This document shows, in pieces, positions 1 through 10,036 of a stretch of 64,000 bases of DNA. Every line of letters starts with the position of its first letter. Position 1 is the stretch's first letter. The notes below the pieces were generated by a model, which was not told where the DNA came from, searched no databases, and saw only the letters and a program-made list of their open reading frames with translations. Source of the stretch: Candidula unifasciata. Its lineage: Eukaryota > Mollusca > Gastropoda > Stylommatophora > Geomitridae. Made by a program: the position numbers and the translations under genes. Location of the stretch: the NCBI GenBank assembly GCA_905116865.2, contig CAJHNH020008432.1:683901-747900 (forward strand), read 5' to 3'.

Positions 1-2450
1 TTTTTTAGTATCCAATCAATCACAAGGTTGAAGAGGAGAGATGACATAACACATCCCTGTCTTACACCTGTCTTTACTGGGAAAGATGTATTGTAATTTT
101 TTATACTGCAGGAAAAGTCTTTATAGAAGAGAGCAATTATGTTGACTATTTTTTTCTGGAATTCCGTAATGTTGTAAAATTTTCCACAGACCGTCTCTAT
201 GGAAGCTGTCAAAAGCTTTCTCAAAGTCCACAAAATTAATATATATACTTCTCTGCCATTCATTGCATTGTTCTAAAATGTTACGTATGGCGAAGATGTG
301 CTCAGTTCCTCTGCCCTTTCTGAATCCTGCTTGTTCCACTCGTAGGCATTTATCTATTCCTTTTTCAAGCCGCATTATGATGATTTTCCAAATATTTTGC
401 TTGGTACTGAGAGTAGAGTAATTCCCCTCTAATTATTGCAGTCTGTTAAGTCTCTTTTTTGGGGGGGATTTTGACTATTTTTCCTTCAGTCCAGTCATCA
501 GGCAACACTTCTTTTTCCCAAATATCCTAGAACAATGGTTCTAGAATGCTAGCAGTTGTGTTCGGATCTACTTTGAGAAGTTCTGCTGGCAGTTCGTCTT
601 TGTCTGGTGCTTTGTTGTTCTTCAAAGTGTGGATAGCTTTAAGGATTTCTTGTTTGCTTGGTGGTTCAGTAAAAATATAAATGTCCTGAAAGGCTGGTTG
701 AATATCTGGGGGATTTTCAGGATCAGGTCTGTTCAAGAGGTCGGAGAAGTGTTTAGTCGACTCCATGTCTTGTTTTTGTTCTGTAGTGAGCAGCCTGCCT
801 TGGTTATCTCTGATGGGTATGCTGTGATAATTGTTTCTGGTCTGTTTTTTTTTGGTCAAATTTGCTGGGTAATTTTGTGTAAGGTTTGTAAATCATCTGC
901 TTTAGCATTTTCTGCTTTTTCTGCAAGATTTTCCATAAAACTTCTCTTGTCAGCTCTGGCACTTTTCTTTGTCATTTTATTTAGTTCGCTATATTCTAAC
1001 ATTAGTTTGTCTTTCTGACGTTCTGATTTAGTGTGATATATGAGGCTCTTTATTCTTTTTTCGCTTGGCAATATAGTCCATGGTTTGACTACTTATCCAT
1101 TCTTTGTGATGTTGTTTCCTGGTTCCTAATATGTTATTGCTAGTTGATTTGTATGTTTCTTTGATCTGGTTCCATCTGTCTTGAACGCTGATTGTAGTTT
1201 GATTTCTGGGTCACTTGATAGGGTTTGAAATCTGTTCTTGAGTTCTACTATAAATTTAGTGGCAATGTCTTTTTCTCTTAAAAGGTTAACACTGTAGCGT
1301 GCTGTCTGTGTCTTAACTTGCGTGTGAACTTTTTTGAGTTTAAGTCGTAGTAGAGCGACTACAGGGTAATGATCGCTTCCTACGTCTGCTCCCCTTTTGA
1401 CACGCACATCGAGTAGGGACCCACGCCATTTTCTGTTTACCATGAAATGGTCGATCTGGTTTACATCTCTTCTATTTGGGGATAGCCATGTAAGCTTGTG
1501 TATATTCTTGTGAGGGAACAGGGTTCTCCCTTAACAAGTCTGTTCGCAGTGCAGAAGTCGCTCAGTCTTTCCCGGTTGTCATTAATTGTACCACATCCTC
1601 GATTTCCCATTGATAATTCTCTATTCAAGTTGTTGTTACCAACTTTTGCATTGAGATCTCCCATAATGCATAGAATATCATGGACTGGTACTTTATTTAC
1701 TACCTCTTGCAGTCTCCTAAAGAATGTTTCTTTATCTTCGTCCTCAGCTTCAATAGTCGGTGCGTAGCATTGGATAATTGTAAGTTTGGCATGTTTCCCA
1801 TTGAATTGTGCTGTCATAAGTCTTTCATTAACTGGATGCCACTCGATAAGATGTTTGTGCATACCTTTCTTTAAAATGAGTGCCACGCCTGCAGAATGTA
1901 GGTTATCATCTCTTCCAGAGTATATTATGGTTTCTCCTGTACCTGTTGAGGATTGTCCAAACCCTGTCCACCTGCTTTCACTAATTCCAAGAATATGCAG
2001 TTTATAGTTCTGCATTTCTTTAATTACTTGTGCTGTTTTGGACGTTTCAAACATGGTTCTTACATCCCAGAAGCCAATTCTTAATTTGGTTTTGACATCC
2101 AGCAGACTTGCTTTCCCATCATGGGCTTCCTTTCGGCTTTCACCCATGTTGTTCATGCTGACAGAGGGACTCTGTCCCAAGACCATTAGACGTTTAGAGC
2201 GCTTATTTCCTCTTGAAGTTTCAGAAACGTTGTAGATTTTCTACAGGGCAGAGCTGTCAACACTGCGCCCAACCCCCGAGCCTGGAGGACCGGGAGGCCA
2301 TCTTTAGTCTGGCGTCTCACTAATGACCTGTCTGGCTTGGGTGACCCTGCCAGGAACATACGTTCCCGCCGGCATAGCTCATTAGATCATTGAGGCTCTC
2401 AAGCTCCCCCACCACTACAAGGTAATGGCCTCTGGGGGGAGCAAGAACAA
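1..2450 (-). mobile_element. Non-LTR retrotransposon (LINE), decayed, runs off the window
   Basis: Read on the minus strand, the element starts near 2450 and continues past base 1. An AP-type endonuclease lies at 2186-1461 with GDLNAKVG-type core residues; after a frameshift near 1461 the domain goes on at 1500-1330 and ends in the catalytic SDHYP motif. A linker follows (1330-870), then reverse transcriptase blocks at 859-527 (finger region, NNKAPDKDELPAELLK) and 375-121 (GFRKGRGT and VDFEKAFDSFHRD). Several stops and frameshifts separate the blocks, so it cannot make one protein. The family is the LINE type often misannotated in animal genomes as craniofacial development protein 2-like. The stretch 2236-2450 is GC-richer and non-coding and is probably the 5' leader. 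Confidence 0.88.
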
Positions 2451-2458
2451 GACACAGA

Positions 2459-2860
2459 CCTTATATCTCCCTTTACAACAGAGAAAGTTAAAAAAAAGCA
2501 AAGGGGAAAAGAAAGAAGCCGAACCTTATATCTCCCTCTAGATCAGTAAGGGTAAAGAGGAAATCAAGAAGAAGCAGCACAAGAGATAGAATCTGTTATC
2601 TCCCTCTGTATCAGAAGAGGTAAACGAGCGAGTCCAGAAGAAGAACAAGAAGCATAATCTTATATCTCCCTTTACACCAGAAGAGGTAAAAGAAGAGGCA
2701 AAGAAGAATAGCAAGAAGCAGAACCTTTTTTCTCCCTCTGCATCAGAAGAGGCAAGAGAGGAAGTCAAGATACAGAGCTAGAAGCAGAAACTTATAACCC
2801 CCTTTTTTGGCAGATGAGGTAAAAGAGGAAGTAAAAAAGAAGGGGAAGAAGATGAAGATC
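2459..2860. repeat. 66-bp tandem repeat, about six diverged units
   Basis: The phrase ttatatctccct or a close variant recurs near 2460, 2526, 2595, 2670, 2729 and 2792, each followed by a purine-rich half with agaagaggtaaa. The period is about 66 bp and the units are clearly diverged. The strand asymmetry (purine-rich on the top strand) is strong. It directly precedes the insertion site of the intact LTR retrotransposon. Confidence 0.8.
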
Positions 2861-2881
2861 ATTTACAGGATTTTACAGAAC

Positions 2882-3502
2882 TGTCGCGTGCGAATGTGCA
2901 CCAGAACGCACCGGTACGGAGTGAGCAAATAAGACGTCAAAACAATACGTAACGTTGTTATGATAATATTGTTGTCTGAGCAGTTGATGTTTATAGTCCG
3001 AAGGAGACGGACGTGGGAATCCTTGAGGACGCTTTACCCCGGGATCCCACGGAAGCAAACGTTATTAAAGTTGGATCCTTGAGGACGTTTTACCCCGGGA
3101 CTCCAAGACCTCAGCAGGAAGCTGGTGAGCACTACATTCTCGGCAGTATGCCGGTATACTTTCATTGCTCAATTCGGACTTGTCCGAGGACCAAGATGAT
3201 TGTCTTGATCTCAAGGTCGGACTGCGACCTATCGTAAGGACATATCCATCCATGGATGTACGAGTGAGCTTTGGTTGAACGAGTTGATTATTGATTGCAT
3301 ACGTATTCTTGTGTTGATCATTGCTGATTGTATATATCAATACAACCATTGGAACTTAACGCATAGCGTTCGAGCTCTACATTTTGAAAGCATTGAAGTA
3401 ACTACTGTTTTACCCCTACTTGGCCTATTTCATCTTGGTACCACACACATCAGCATGAAGCGATGAAGCTCTGCACGTCACAATGAAGGACCGCACGTAT
3501 CA
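2882..3502 (+). repeat. 5' LTR of the Gmr1-like element
   Basis: It starts tgtcgcgtgcg and ends cgcacgtatca; the same 621 bp recur exactly 6358 bp downstream. Inside, a 28-bp segment containing the palindromic core ccccggg occurs twice, at 3019-3046 and 3075-3102, a possible regulatory repeat. A TATA-like tgtatatatc lies near 3329, but no promoter can be assigned from sequence alone. Confidence 0.96.
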
Positions 3503-4202
3503 ATGGGAGCCAGCCTTTAAAGAATGAGGGACCTCTCGTCACAAGTGTGATACGACATTTTGTCGCATTGTTGTGCCTCAAGTTGTACACGAAGCACATT
3601 CCAATTGTCACAGTCTTTACCAATCTCTAGCTGTGGATATCGTTCAATGTATCAAGTCGCCGCCGCCGGTCTGTTCTAGCCATCGTTGGATCTTCATCGG
3701 GACCATATCATTCTTCGTTCGTTGGATCTTCATCGGGACCGTATCATTCTTCTTCGTTGGATCTTCATCGGGACAGTAGCACTCTTCGTTGGATCTCCGT
3801 ATCATACTTCGCTGGATCTTCATCATAATCAAGTCACCGTTACTGACTGTGCCACTTTCCGTGGGATTGAATCGGATCAAGTCGTCCTTTTGGCTGTACA
3901 TTGATCTGCTACTTGCCGTTGTACCGGTCGTTATTTTAGCGATTTTTCATCGCTAACATTGCAGTGTGTTGTTTGTCTGCCACCCAATTGGTAAGTCAAT
4001 TGTGGTTGTTGTGGTTTCTGTTGCGCTGACAATTTAACTCTTTCCTCCAGAGAACCTGGTTGTCCGTGCGCAAGTGGAGAGCGAGTGGCACATTAATTGC
4101 ACGTGTGTGACAGTACGCAGTATTCGTTGTCCTGTGGCGTCACTTCACCACACACTATCATATATATCATATATTGTATATTGATTGTCATATTATTTAA
4201 AT
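3503..4202 (+). other. 5' leader of the Gmr1-like element, with primer-site candidate and short repeats
   Basis: The 700 bp between the 5' LTR and the gag-pol ATG have no long frame. A primer-binding site should begin here; tgggagccagcc at 3504-3515 has the expected leading TGG but I cannot name the tRNA. From about 3683 to 3830 the phrase ttggatcttcatcgggacc and variants recur five times at roughly 30-40 bp spacing. This may be a packaging or regulatory region; that is inference. Confidence 0.6.
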
Positions 4203-7200
4203 ATGTCTACATTTGCTGAGTTTTTGGAGTTAGGTCGAAGTATAGGCCTAGAAAATGGACAACTCTTAGCTTTCGCCGAAGCCAGAATGAAAGAGTTGTC
4301 GGACAGAGATAACCAGTTACGCGATGAGAGAACAGCGGAACGCGCCTGGAAAAAAGAAATGGAGTTGGAGAAATTACGCATGGAAAAAGAAGCTGAGGCT
4401 GAGAAATTACGCTGGGAAAAAGAAGCTATGGCGGAAAGACTGCGTTTCGAAATGGAGACTAATTTGGAAAGGTTACGTTTGGAGAACGAATTAGAACTAG
4501 CGCGTATAGATAGAGACAAGGTTGTTGCTGTGTCAGATTCAGAGAGCCGTCGTCTTGTGTCTAGTAGCCGTTCGGGTTCCGAACAAGGGGCATGTGTCTA
4601 CATACCCAAATTACCGTTTCTTACACCTACAGAAGATCTTCATAATTTTTTGGATCGCTTCTCTTTAGCGATGAATACCGCTAAGATACCAGAGGAACAA
4701 TGGGTATCTCGTTTAAGGGATTTGCTAACGGGACCAGTTTTGAACACGTTCACGAACTTATCAGAAGACGAACGCGCGTCGTTCGAAATAGTCAAACAAA
4801 AACTGTTGGCGTCGAAGTGCATGACCGAAGAAGGTTACCGTGTGCAGTTTAAATCTGTTGTGCCATCCGTCGATGGAAGTTTCGCTGATTTTGTGGCCCG
4901 CGTTAGAACGTTGTTTACGCGTTGGGTGACATTGGCAGATGTTAAAAACTCTTATGATAAGCTGGCTGATCTCATTATTCGAGATAAAATTTTGTCTTCA
5001 TGTAGTTCGGAGATGTTCTCATTTTTTCAAGAAAGGAAACCGAAGTCAGTTGAGGAGATGACAACATTGGGAGAACAGTATGTCACTGCACATCCTGGTA
5101 AACCATTGCACAACCCCAGGTTCGAGGACATACTCCCAGCTGCATCCAGTATTAGGGTGCACCACAACGCCTCGTCAAATCGGCCCGGGTGGAACAAATG
5201 CCATAATAGGCAGGGGGGCTATCGCAGCCACAGCGAACAGAGACAACCACCCCAGAGAGATCAAACGTCCAAAAAGCAGGGTGAACATTATCAACCCCGT
5301 TCATCTGCTTGTTCAATCTGTCTTTCGTGGAGACACAAAAGTCCCGATTGTCCCCACAAGCGACACAGGAAAGATGATGACGATGGTCCATCTTCACGAG
5401 GTAGGTTTCAACGCAACACAGGTCCTATAAGGTGCTATGTATGCCGTGGTTTCCATAAACGTTCTGAGTGCCCAAGGGTTATGAACAGTCATGCTAATTC
5501 CGCGCAAACAGTAAACGCAGCGATGTCACAAAAAGTGACAAATTTAGCAGACGGTCAGGTTCGAATCCATCCAGAAATTGTTTACCCAGCGTTGTCAGCT
5601 GTACCACTGGAGGCTGGTTTGCCTTTGCATAATGGTTATGTTGGAAACATAAAATCTAAGGTATTACGCGACACGGGCGCCAATGTTATAGGAGTGGCTA
5701 GATACCTAATCCCCAAATCAGCATACTTAGGTCGGTATTGCAAGTGTCGTACTTTTGGTGGTCGTTTAGAAAGATTTCCTTTAGCAAAAGTCTATTTAAA
5801 TAACCCGTATTTTCAAGGGGTTGCCGAAGTGTGTGTTTTGGAGAGACCATCAGCAGACGTACTCCTTGGATCAGTTCCAGGAGCAAAGATGCCCTCGCGT
5901 GAGGAAATCGAACGCTGGTATAAAGAAAATGAGGGTGTGACTGAAGCTAATGCTGCAGTTACACGCGCTCAACAGAGAGTAAGTAACGAGGAAGCCACAC
6001 CTGCGTTACAGTCAGCTACTTCGAACGAAAACCAAATAGCTATCACATGTGGGATAGCTAGCGAAGAAGCAGTAAAGAATGAACCAGAACGACCAAAAGA
6101 GCCTGGAAACGAACCACACGCACCGAAAACAAACAGTTTTGCAATACAACAACGGGCGGATCCTACACTCACTAAATGCTTTTCTAGGGCAGAAGTAACC
6201 GGTGTTAGAACATGTAAGCAAGGTACATGGCATTTTTATGTGAAGAATGGAATTTTAATGAGATATTTTAAATCACCTGTTATGCAATGTAAACAATTAG
6301 TCGTTCCTTTATGTTATAGAACCGATGTTCTGAGAGTTGCACATGACACACCTTTTGCTGCACATTTAGGTATAGGTAAAACACAGAAAAGAGTTCTTGC
6401 ACAATTCTATTGGCCTGGTTGTTCCACAGATATTAGGAAATACTGTAGGTCATGTAAAGACTGTCAAATGATGGCGAGAAAGGATGCATCTCAGAAACCT
6501 CCTATTCAAAGGGTCTATCTTCCATGTCGTCCTTTCGAAAAAGTTGCTGTCGATCTTGTGGGTCCGTTACCGGTTGTTTCACAAAGAGGATTTAGATACA
6601 TTTTAACATTTGTAGACATGGCATCACGTTGGGTTGAAGCAGTACCGTTACGTCATATCACTACTGAGTCAGTAGCAGAAGCATTGATGCTTATATTCTC
6701 TAGAGTAGGCTTTCCTGAAACAATTCTGTCAGATCACGGATCACAATTTATTTCAGAAGCAATGCGCTCTTTTGACAAATTACTTGCCATCTCTCACGTT
6801 TTTTCTGCAAGATATCACCCACAATCAAATGGGCTAGTAGAAAATTTAAATGGGAAAATAAAAGCTATGCTAGCCAAGGTTACTAATCAATTTCCAGCAG
6901 ACTGGGACAAATACCTTCCTGCTGTTTTGTTCGCCTATCGTGAGGTGCCCCAGAGCAGTACAGGTTTCTCACCTTTCGAACTTATATATGGTGCCAATCC
7001 CAGAGGTCCACTGTCGCTGTTAAAGGACATATGGATCGGTAAAGGCGATCAAGAAGCGCCTCAAACATATATTAAATTCGTGACGGAGTTACGTAACAAG
7101 ATAATCACAGGTTGTCAAGTTGCACGGGACAACTTGGAAAATGCTGGTACTCATCAAAGAGAATACGTTAACCGTAACCGGAGACTAATCACTCTCCAGC

Positions 7201-8954
7201 CTAATGATGATGTATTGATATTTCTGCAAGATAATAATAATTGTTTATCAGCCAAATGGCAGGGTCCTTTTAAAGTTATTAAGAAAATTTCAGATGTGGA
7301 CTATCTTATTGATGTCAGAGGACATCATAAAGTATATAATCTAAACATGCTTAAAGAGTTTAAGTCTCGCCCTGGTGTTTTGTCTGAAGTGTTAGAAGCA
7401 GCTGAGGCACCCGACAATAATTTGCAAGAAGAAATGGAGGCAGCATTCTGCCACGTCATTGACGAAGAGAGCAATGATGTCGAGGTGGACACTGCTCATC
7501 AATTGTCTCTACCCGAACTGGTACCCAGAGAAACATGGAGAGACGTGGAAGTCGCGCCCTCGGTTCCACCAGATATGGTGCGTCGTATAAAGCGTATTTT
7601 GGCTACATTCGACAAAACATTATCTGACATACCGGGTAGAACGACAGAAGCAGTGCATTCCATTGAATTAATAGATCATAAACCCATCAAAATGAAACCA
7701 TATGTTATACCTTTTCATTATCGGGATGCCGTGGATAAGGAAATCGATAACATGATTAAGTGGGGTATAATTGAACCGTCGACATCACCCTATGCTTTTC
7801 CAATAGTGGTTGTCCGAAAGAAAGATGGAAGCCTTCGGATCTGCATAGATTTCCGAAAATTGAATCGAATCACGGTTGTAGATGCTGAAAATATCCCAAA
7901 TATGGAAGATATGTTTGTTGCATTGTCGAAGGCTAGGTATTTTACAAAGTTAGATCTTACCAAGGGTTATTGGCAGATTCCCTTAGACGAGGATTCCAAA
8001 AAATACACCGCGTTTCAGACGAACAAAGGTTTGGTTCACTTCAACTATATGGTCTTCGGGCTTTCCGGAGCACCGGCGACGTTCACCCGCCTCGTACGCA
8101 AGTTGTTACAGGGTCGTAATGATGTTATTCATTATCTGGATGACATTCTGCTTTTCCATAATGATTTAGACGAACATATTCGAGGTCTAAAGACATTACT
8201 GGAACGCATAAAATCGTTTAATCTGACAGTTAGACCAACTAAAGTGAAGGTCGCTTTCGAGGAAGTCACGTTCCTCGGTCATGTTGTAGGACACGGGGTC
8301 CGTAAACCCGAAGCCACCACGGTGGGTAAGATTCTTATCATTCCTATACCAAAAACGAAGAAACAAGTGCGTGCGTTATTGGGTTTATGTAACTTTTATG
8401 CCAAATTCATTCCTAACTATTCAACCATTACAGCCGTGTTGTCCTCATTGACGATGAAAGGAATGCCAGCGAAGGTTATCTGGACGAGAGAGTGCGAGGA
8501 CGCGCTCCAGAGATTACAAAAGGCATTTAATAGTAATCCGTTCTTGTGTTTGCCAGATTTGTCTCTGCCGTTTTATGTATCCACAGATGCGTCTGATGTT
8601 GCGATTGGTGGGACGTTGTTGCAATCCAGAGAGGGCACCCTACTTCCTGTTGTTTATGCCAGCAGGAAGCTGTCGCCTACTGAATGCCGTTACAGCGTGG
8701 GCGAGAGGGAAGCACTAGCCATTTTTTGGGCAATAGGGAAGTTTACCCAATTCCTGTATGGCAGTCACTTCTTTGTCTTGACAGACCATCGTCCACTCGA
8801 AGTCTTGAACTCAGCACCCATCAAAAACTCACGCATATTAAGATGGACAATGTTTCTACAGACGTTCAACTTCACAGTTATTTATCGCCCAGGGAAAGAA
8901 AATGTCTTAGCCGATTTTTTGTCGCGCACCCCAGAGGCATTGGAAGACGATTGA
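4203..8954 (+). CDS. gag-pol: Gag-Pol polyprotein with integrase before reverse transcriptase
   Basis: The open frame reaches back to a TTG at 4185, but the first ATG is at 4203, giving 1583 residues. Order of parts: coiled-coil rich in E, R and K (about 40-110); capsid with a SCAN-like C-terminal half (about 208-299); two CCHC zinc knuckles at 5310-5351 (CX2CX4HX4C) and 5433-5471 (CX2CX3HX4C); retropepsin with DTGA at residues 490-493; integrase zinc finger from His714 to Cys754; integrase core D784-X59-D844-X35-E880; a GPF module near 1020; RT with catalytic D1251 and YLDD at 1311-1314; RNase H with D1462, E1503, D1528 and D1571. All catalytic residues are present. Gag and pol share one frame, so no frameshift or stop separates them; how the Gag:Pol ratio is set is not visible. 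Confidence 0.96.
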   Translation: MSTFAEFLELGRSIGLENGQLLAFAEARMKELSDRDNQLRDERTAERAWKKEMELEKLRMEKEAEAEKLRWEKEAMAERLRFEMETNLERLRLENELELARIDRDKVVAVSDSESRRLVSSSRSGSEQGACVYIPKLPFLTPTEDLHNFLDRFSLAMNTAKIPEEQWVSRLRDLLTGPVLNTFTNLSEDERASFEIVKQKLLASKCMTEEGYRVQFKSVVPSVDGSFADFVARVRTLFTRWVTLADVKNSYDKLADLIIRDKILSSCSSEMFSFFQERKPKSVEEMTTLGEQYVTAHPGKPLHNPRFEDILPAASSIRVHHNASSNRPGWNKCHNRQGGYRSHSEQRQPPQRDQTSKKQGEHYQPRSSACSICLSWRHKSPDCPHKRHRKDDDDGPSSRGRFQRNTGPIRCYVCRGFHKRSECPRVMNSHANSAQTVNAAMSQKVTNLADGQVRIHPEIVYPALSAVPLEAGLPLHNGYVGNIKSKVLRDTGANVIGVARYLIPKSAYLGRYCKCRTFGGRLERFPLAKVYLNNPYFQGVAEVCVLERPSADVLLGSVPGAKMPSREEIERWYKENEGVTEANAAVTRAQQRVSNEEATPALQSATSNENQIAITCGIASEEAVKNEPERPKEPGNEPHAPKTNSFAIQQRADPTLTKCFSRAEVTGVRTCKQGTWHFYVKNGILMRYFKSPVMQCKQLVVPLCYRTDVLRVAHDTPFAAHLGIGKTQKRVLAQFYWPGCSTDIRKYCRSCKDCQMMARKDASQKPPIQRVYLPCRPFEKVAVDLVGPLPVVSQRGFRYILTFVDMASRWVEAVPLRHITTESVAEALMLIFSRVGFPETILSDHGSQFISEAMRSFDKLLAISHVFSARYHPQSNGLVENLNGKIKAMLAKVTNQFPADWDKYLPAVLFAYREVPQSSTGFSPFELIYGANPRGPLSLLKDIWIGKGDQEAPQTYIKFVTELRNKIITGCQVARDNLENAGTHQREYVNRNRRLITLQPNDDVLIFLQDNNNCLSAKWQGPFKVIKKISDVDYLIDVRGHHKVYNLNMLKEFKSRPGVLSEVLEAAEAPDNNLQEEMEAAFCHVIDEESNDVEVDTAHQLSLPELVPRETWRDVEVAPSVPPDMVRRIKRILATFDKTLSDIPGRTTEAVHSIELIDHKPIKMKPYVIPFHYRDAVDKEIDNMIKWGIIEPSTSPYAFPIVVVRKKDGSLRICIDFRKLNRITVVDAENIPNMEDMFVALSKARYFTKLDLTKGYWQIPLDEDSKKYTAFQTNKGLVHFNYMVFGLSGAPATFTRLVRKLLQGRNDVIHYLDDILLFHNDLDEHIRGLKTLLERIKSFNLTVRPTKVKVAFEEVTFLGHVVGHGVRKPEATTVGKILIIPIPKTKKQVRALLGLCNFYAKFIPNYSTITAVLSSLTMKGMPAKVIWTRECEDALQRLQKAFNSNPFLCLPDLSLPFYVSTDASDVAIGGTLLQSREGTLLPVVYASRKLSPTECRYSVGEREALAIFWAIGKFTQFLYGSHFFVLTDHRPLEVLNSAPIKNSRILRWTMFLQTFNFTVIYRPGKENVLADFLSRTPEALEDD

Positions 8955-9223
8955 TGTTTATTTGTTGAATTTAAATGATATTTAAAATGCATGATGTTAT
9001 GAAAAATAATTTGGATAACAATAATGTTGTTGATAATAATGCTTAGTGAAGTCAGGAATCTATATTTTGCATGCATTTAGTAATGTATTGACGATATATT
9101 GAGGAGTGAGTGTGTGTGTATTCAAGTGTTCTTATTTGCTCTCTCGTACTGGTGCTGTTTGCCGCGACATGACTCCAGTTTTCCGACCGAGACTAGGACA
9201 AGTCCTAGTGCTCGGTCGTCCTC
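8955..9223 (+). other. 3' untranslated spacer of the Gmr1-like element
   Basis: AT-rich non-coding sequence between the gag-pol stop and the polypurine tract. There is no envelope-like frame. A short inverted pair (gaccgagactaggac / gtcctagtgctcggtc) at about 9185-9218 could form a hairpin just before the polypurine tract. Confidence 0.7.
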
Positions 9224-9238
9224 GGGAGGGGGGAAAAG
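9224..9238 (+). other. Polypurine tract of the Gmr1-like element
   Basis: A 15-base all-purine run, gggaggggggaaaag, ends one base before the 3' LTR. In LTR retrotransposons this tract primes plus-strand DNA synthesis. Confidence 0.85.
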
Positions 9239-9239
9239 C

Positions 9240-9860
9240 TGTCGCGTGCGAATGTGCACCAGAACGCACCGGTACGGAGTGAGCAAATAAGACGTCAAAA
9301 CAATACGTAACGTTGTTATGATAATATTGTTGTCTGAGCAGTTGATGTTTATAGTCCGAAGGAGACGGACGTGGGAATCCTTGAGGACGCTTTACCCCGG
9401 GATCCCACGGAAGCAAACGTTATTAAAGTTGGATCCTTGAGGACGTTTTACCCCGGGACTCCAAGACCTCAGCAGGAAGCTGGTGAGCACTACATTCTCG
9501 GCAGTATGCCGGTATACTTTCATTGCTCAATTCGGACTTGTCCGAGGACCAAGATGATTGTCTTGATCTCAAGGTCGGACTGCGACCTATCGTAAGGACA
9601 TATCCATCCATGGATGTACGAGTGAGCTTTGGTTGAACGAGTTGATTATTGATTGCATACGTATTCTTGTGTTGATCATTGCTGATTGTATATATCAATA
9701 CAACCATTGGAACTTAACGCATAGCGTTCGAGCTCTACATTTTGAAAGCATTGAAGTAACTACTGTTTTACCCCTACTTGGCCTATTTCATCTTGGTACC
9801 ACACACATCAGCATGAAGCGATGAAGCTCTGCACGTCACAATGAAGGACCGCACGTATCA
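9240..9860 (+). repeat. 3' LTR of the Gmr1-like element
   Basis: It is a 621-bp copy of the 5' LTR; I found no difference on reading the two side by side. The agaac duplication follows directly at 9861-9865. Confidence 0.96.
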
Positions 9861-10036
9861 AGAACCAACAGCAGCTTTCATTCATTGGCTGTTTTTTCTG
9901 TGTATTGGCTGGGACTTATTGAGAGAAAGTCAAATGACAGAGAGGTTAATAACTGCACAAAGAAGGGAGCTGAATGGTCGTAGAAAACAAGACAGACCAA
10001 GAAAACGATGACGAGATAATATCGAGACAGACCTAC

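Larger units (their letters stand above)
2882..9860 (+). mobile_element. Complete Gmr1-like Ty3/gypsy LTR retrotransposon
   Basis: The element is 6979 bp. It is bounded by 621-bp direct repeats that begin TG and end CA and look identical throughout, and it is flanked by the 5-bp duplication agaac at 2877-2881 and 9861-9865. Between the LTRs are a ~700-bp leader, one open gag-pol frame (4203-8954) and a purine tract just before the 3' LTR. The domain order is gag, protease, integrase, reverse transcriptase, RNase H. Ordinary Ty3/gypsy elements have integrase last; integrase upstream of a gypsy-type RT is known from the Gmr1-like group. Identical LTRs, a perfect target duplication and an unbroken frame point to a very recent insertion, probably by an element still active in this species. 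Confidence 0.96.

Noticed and set aside
4185..4202. TTG start for the gag-pol frame
   Set aside because: In an animal retroelement the first ATG (4203) is the better start; the TTG only extends the open frame by six codons.
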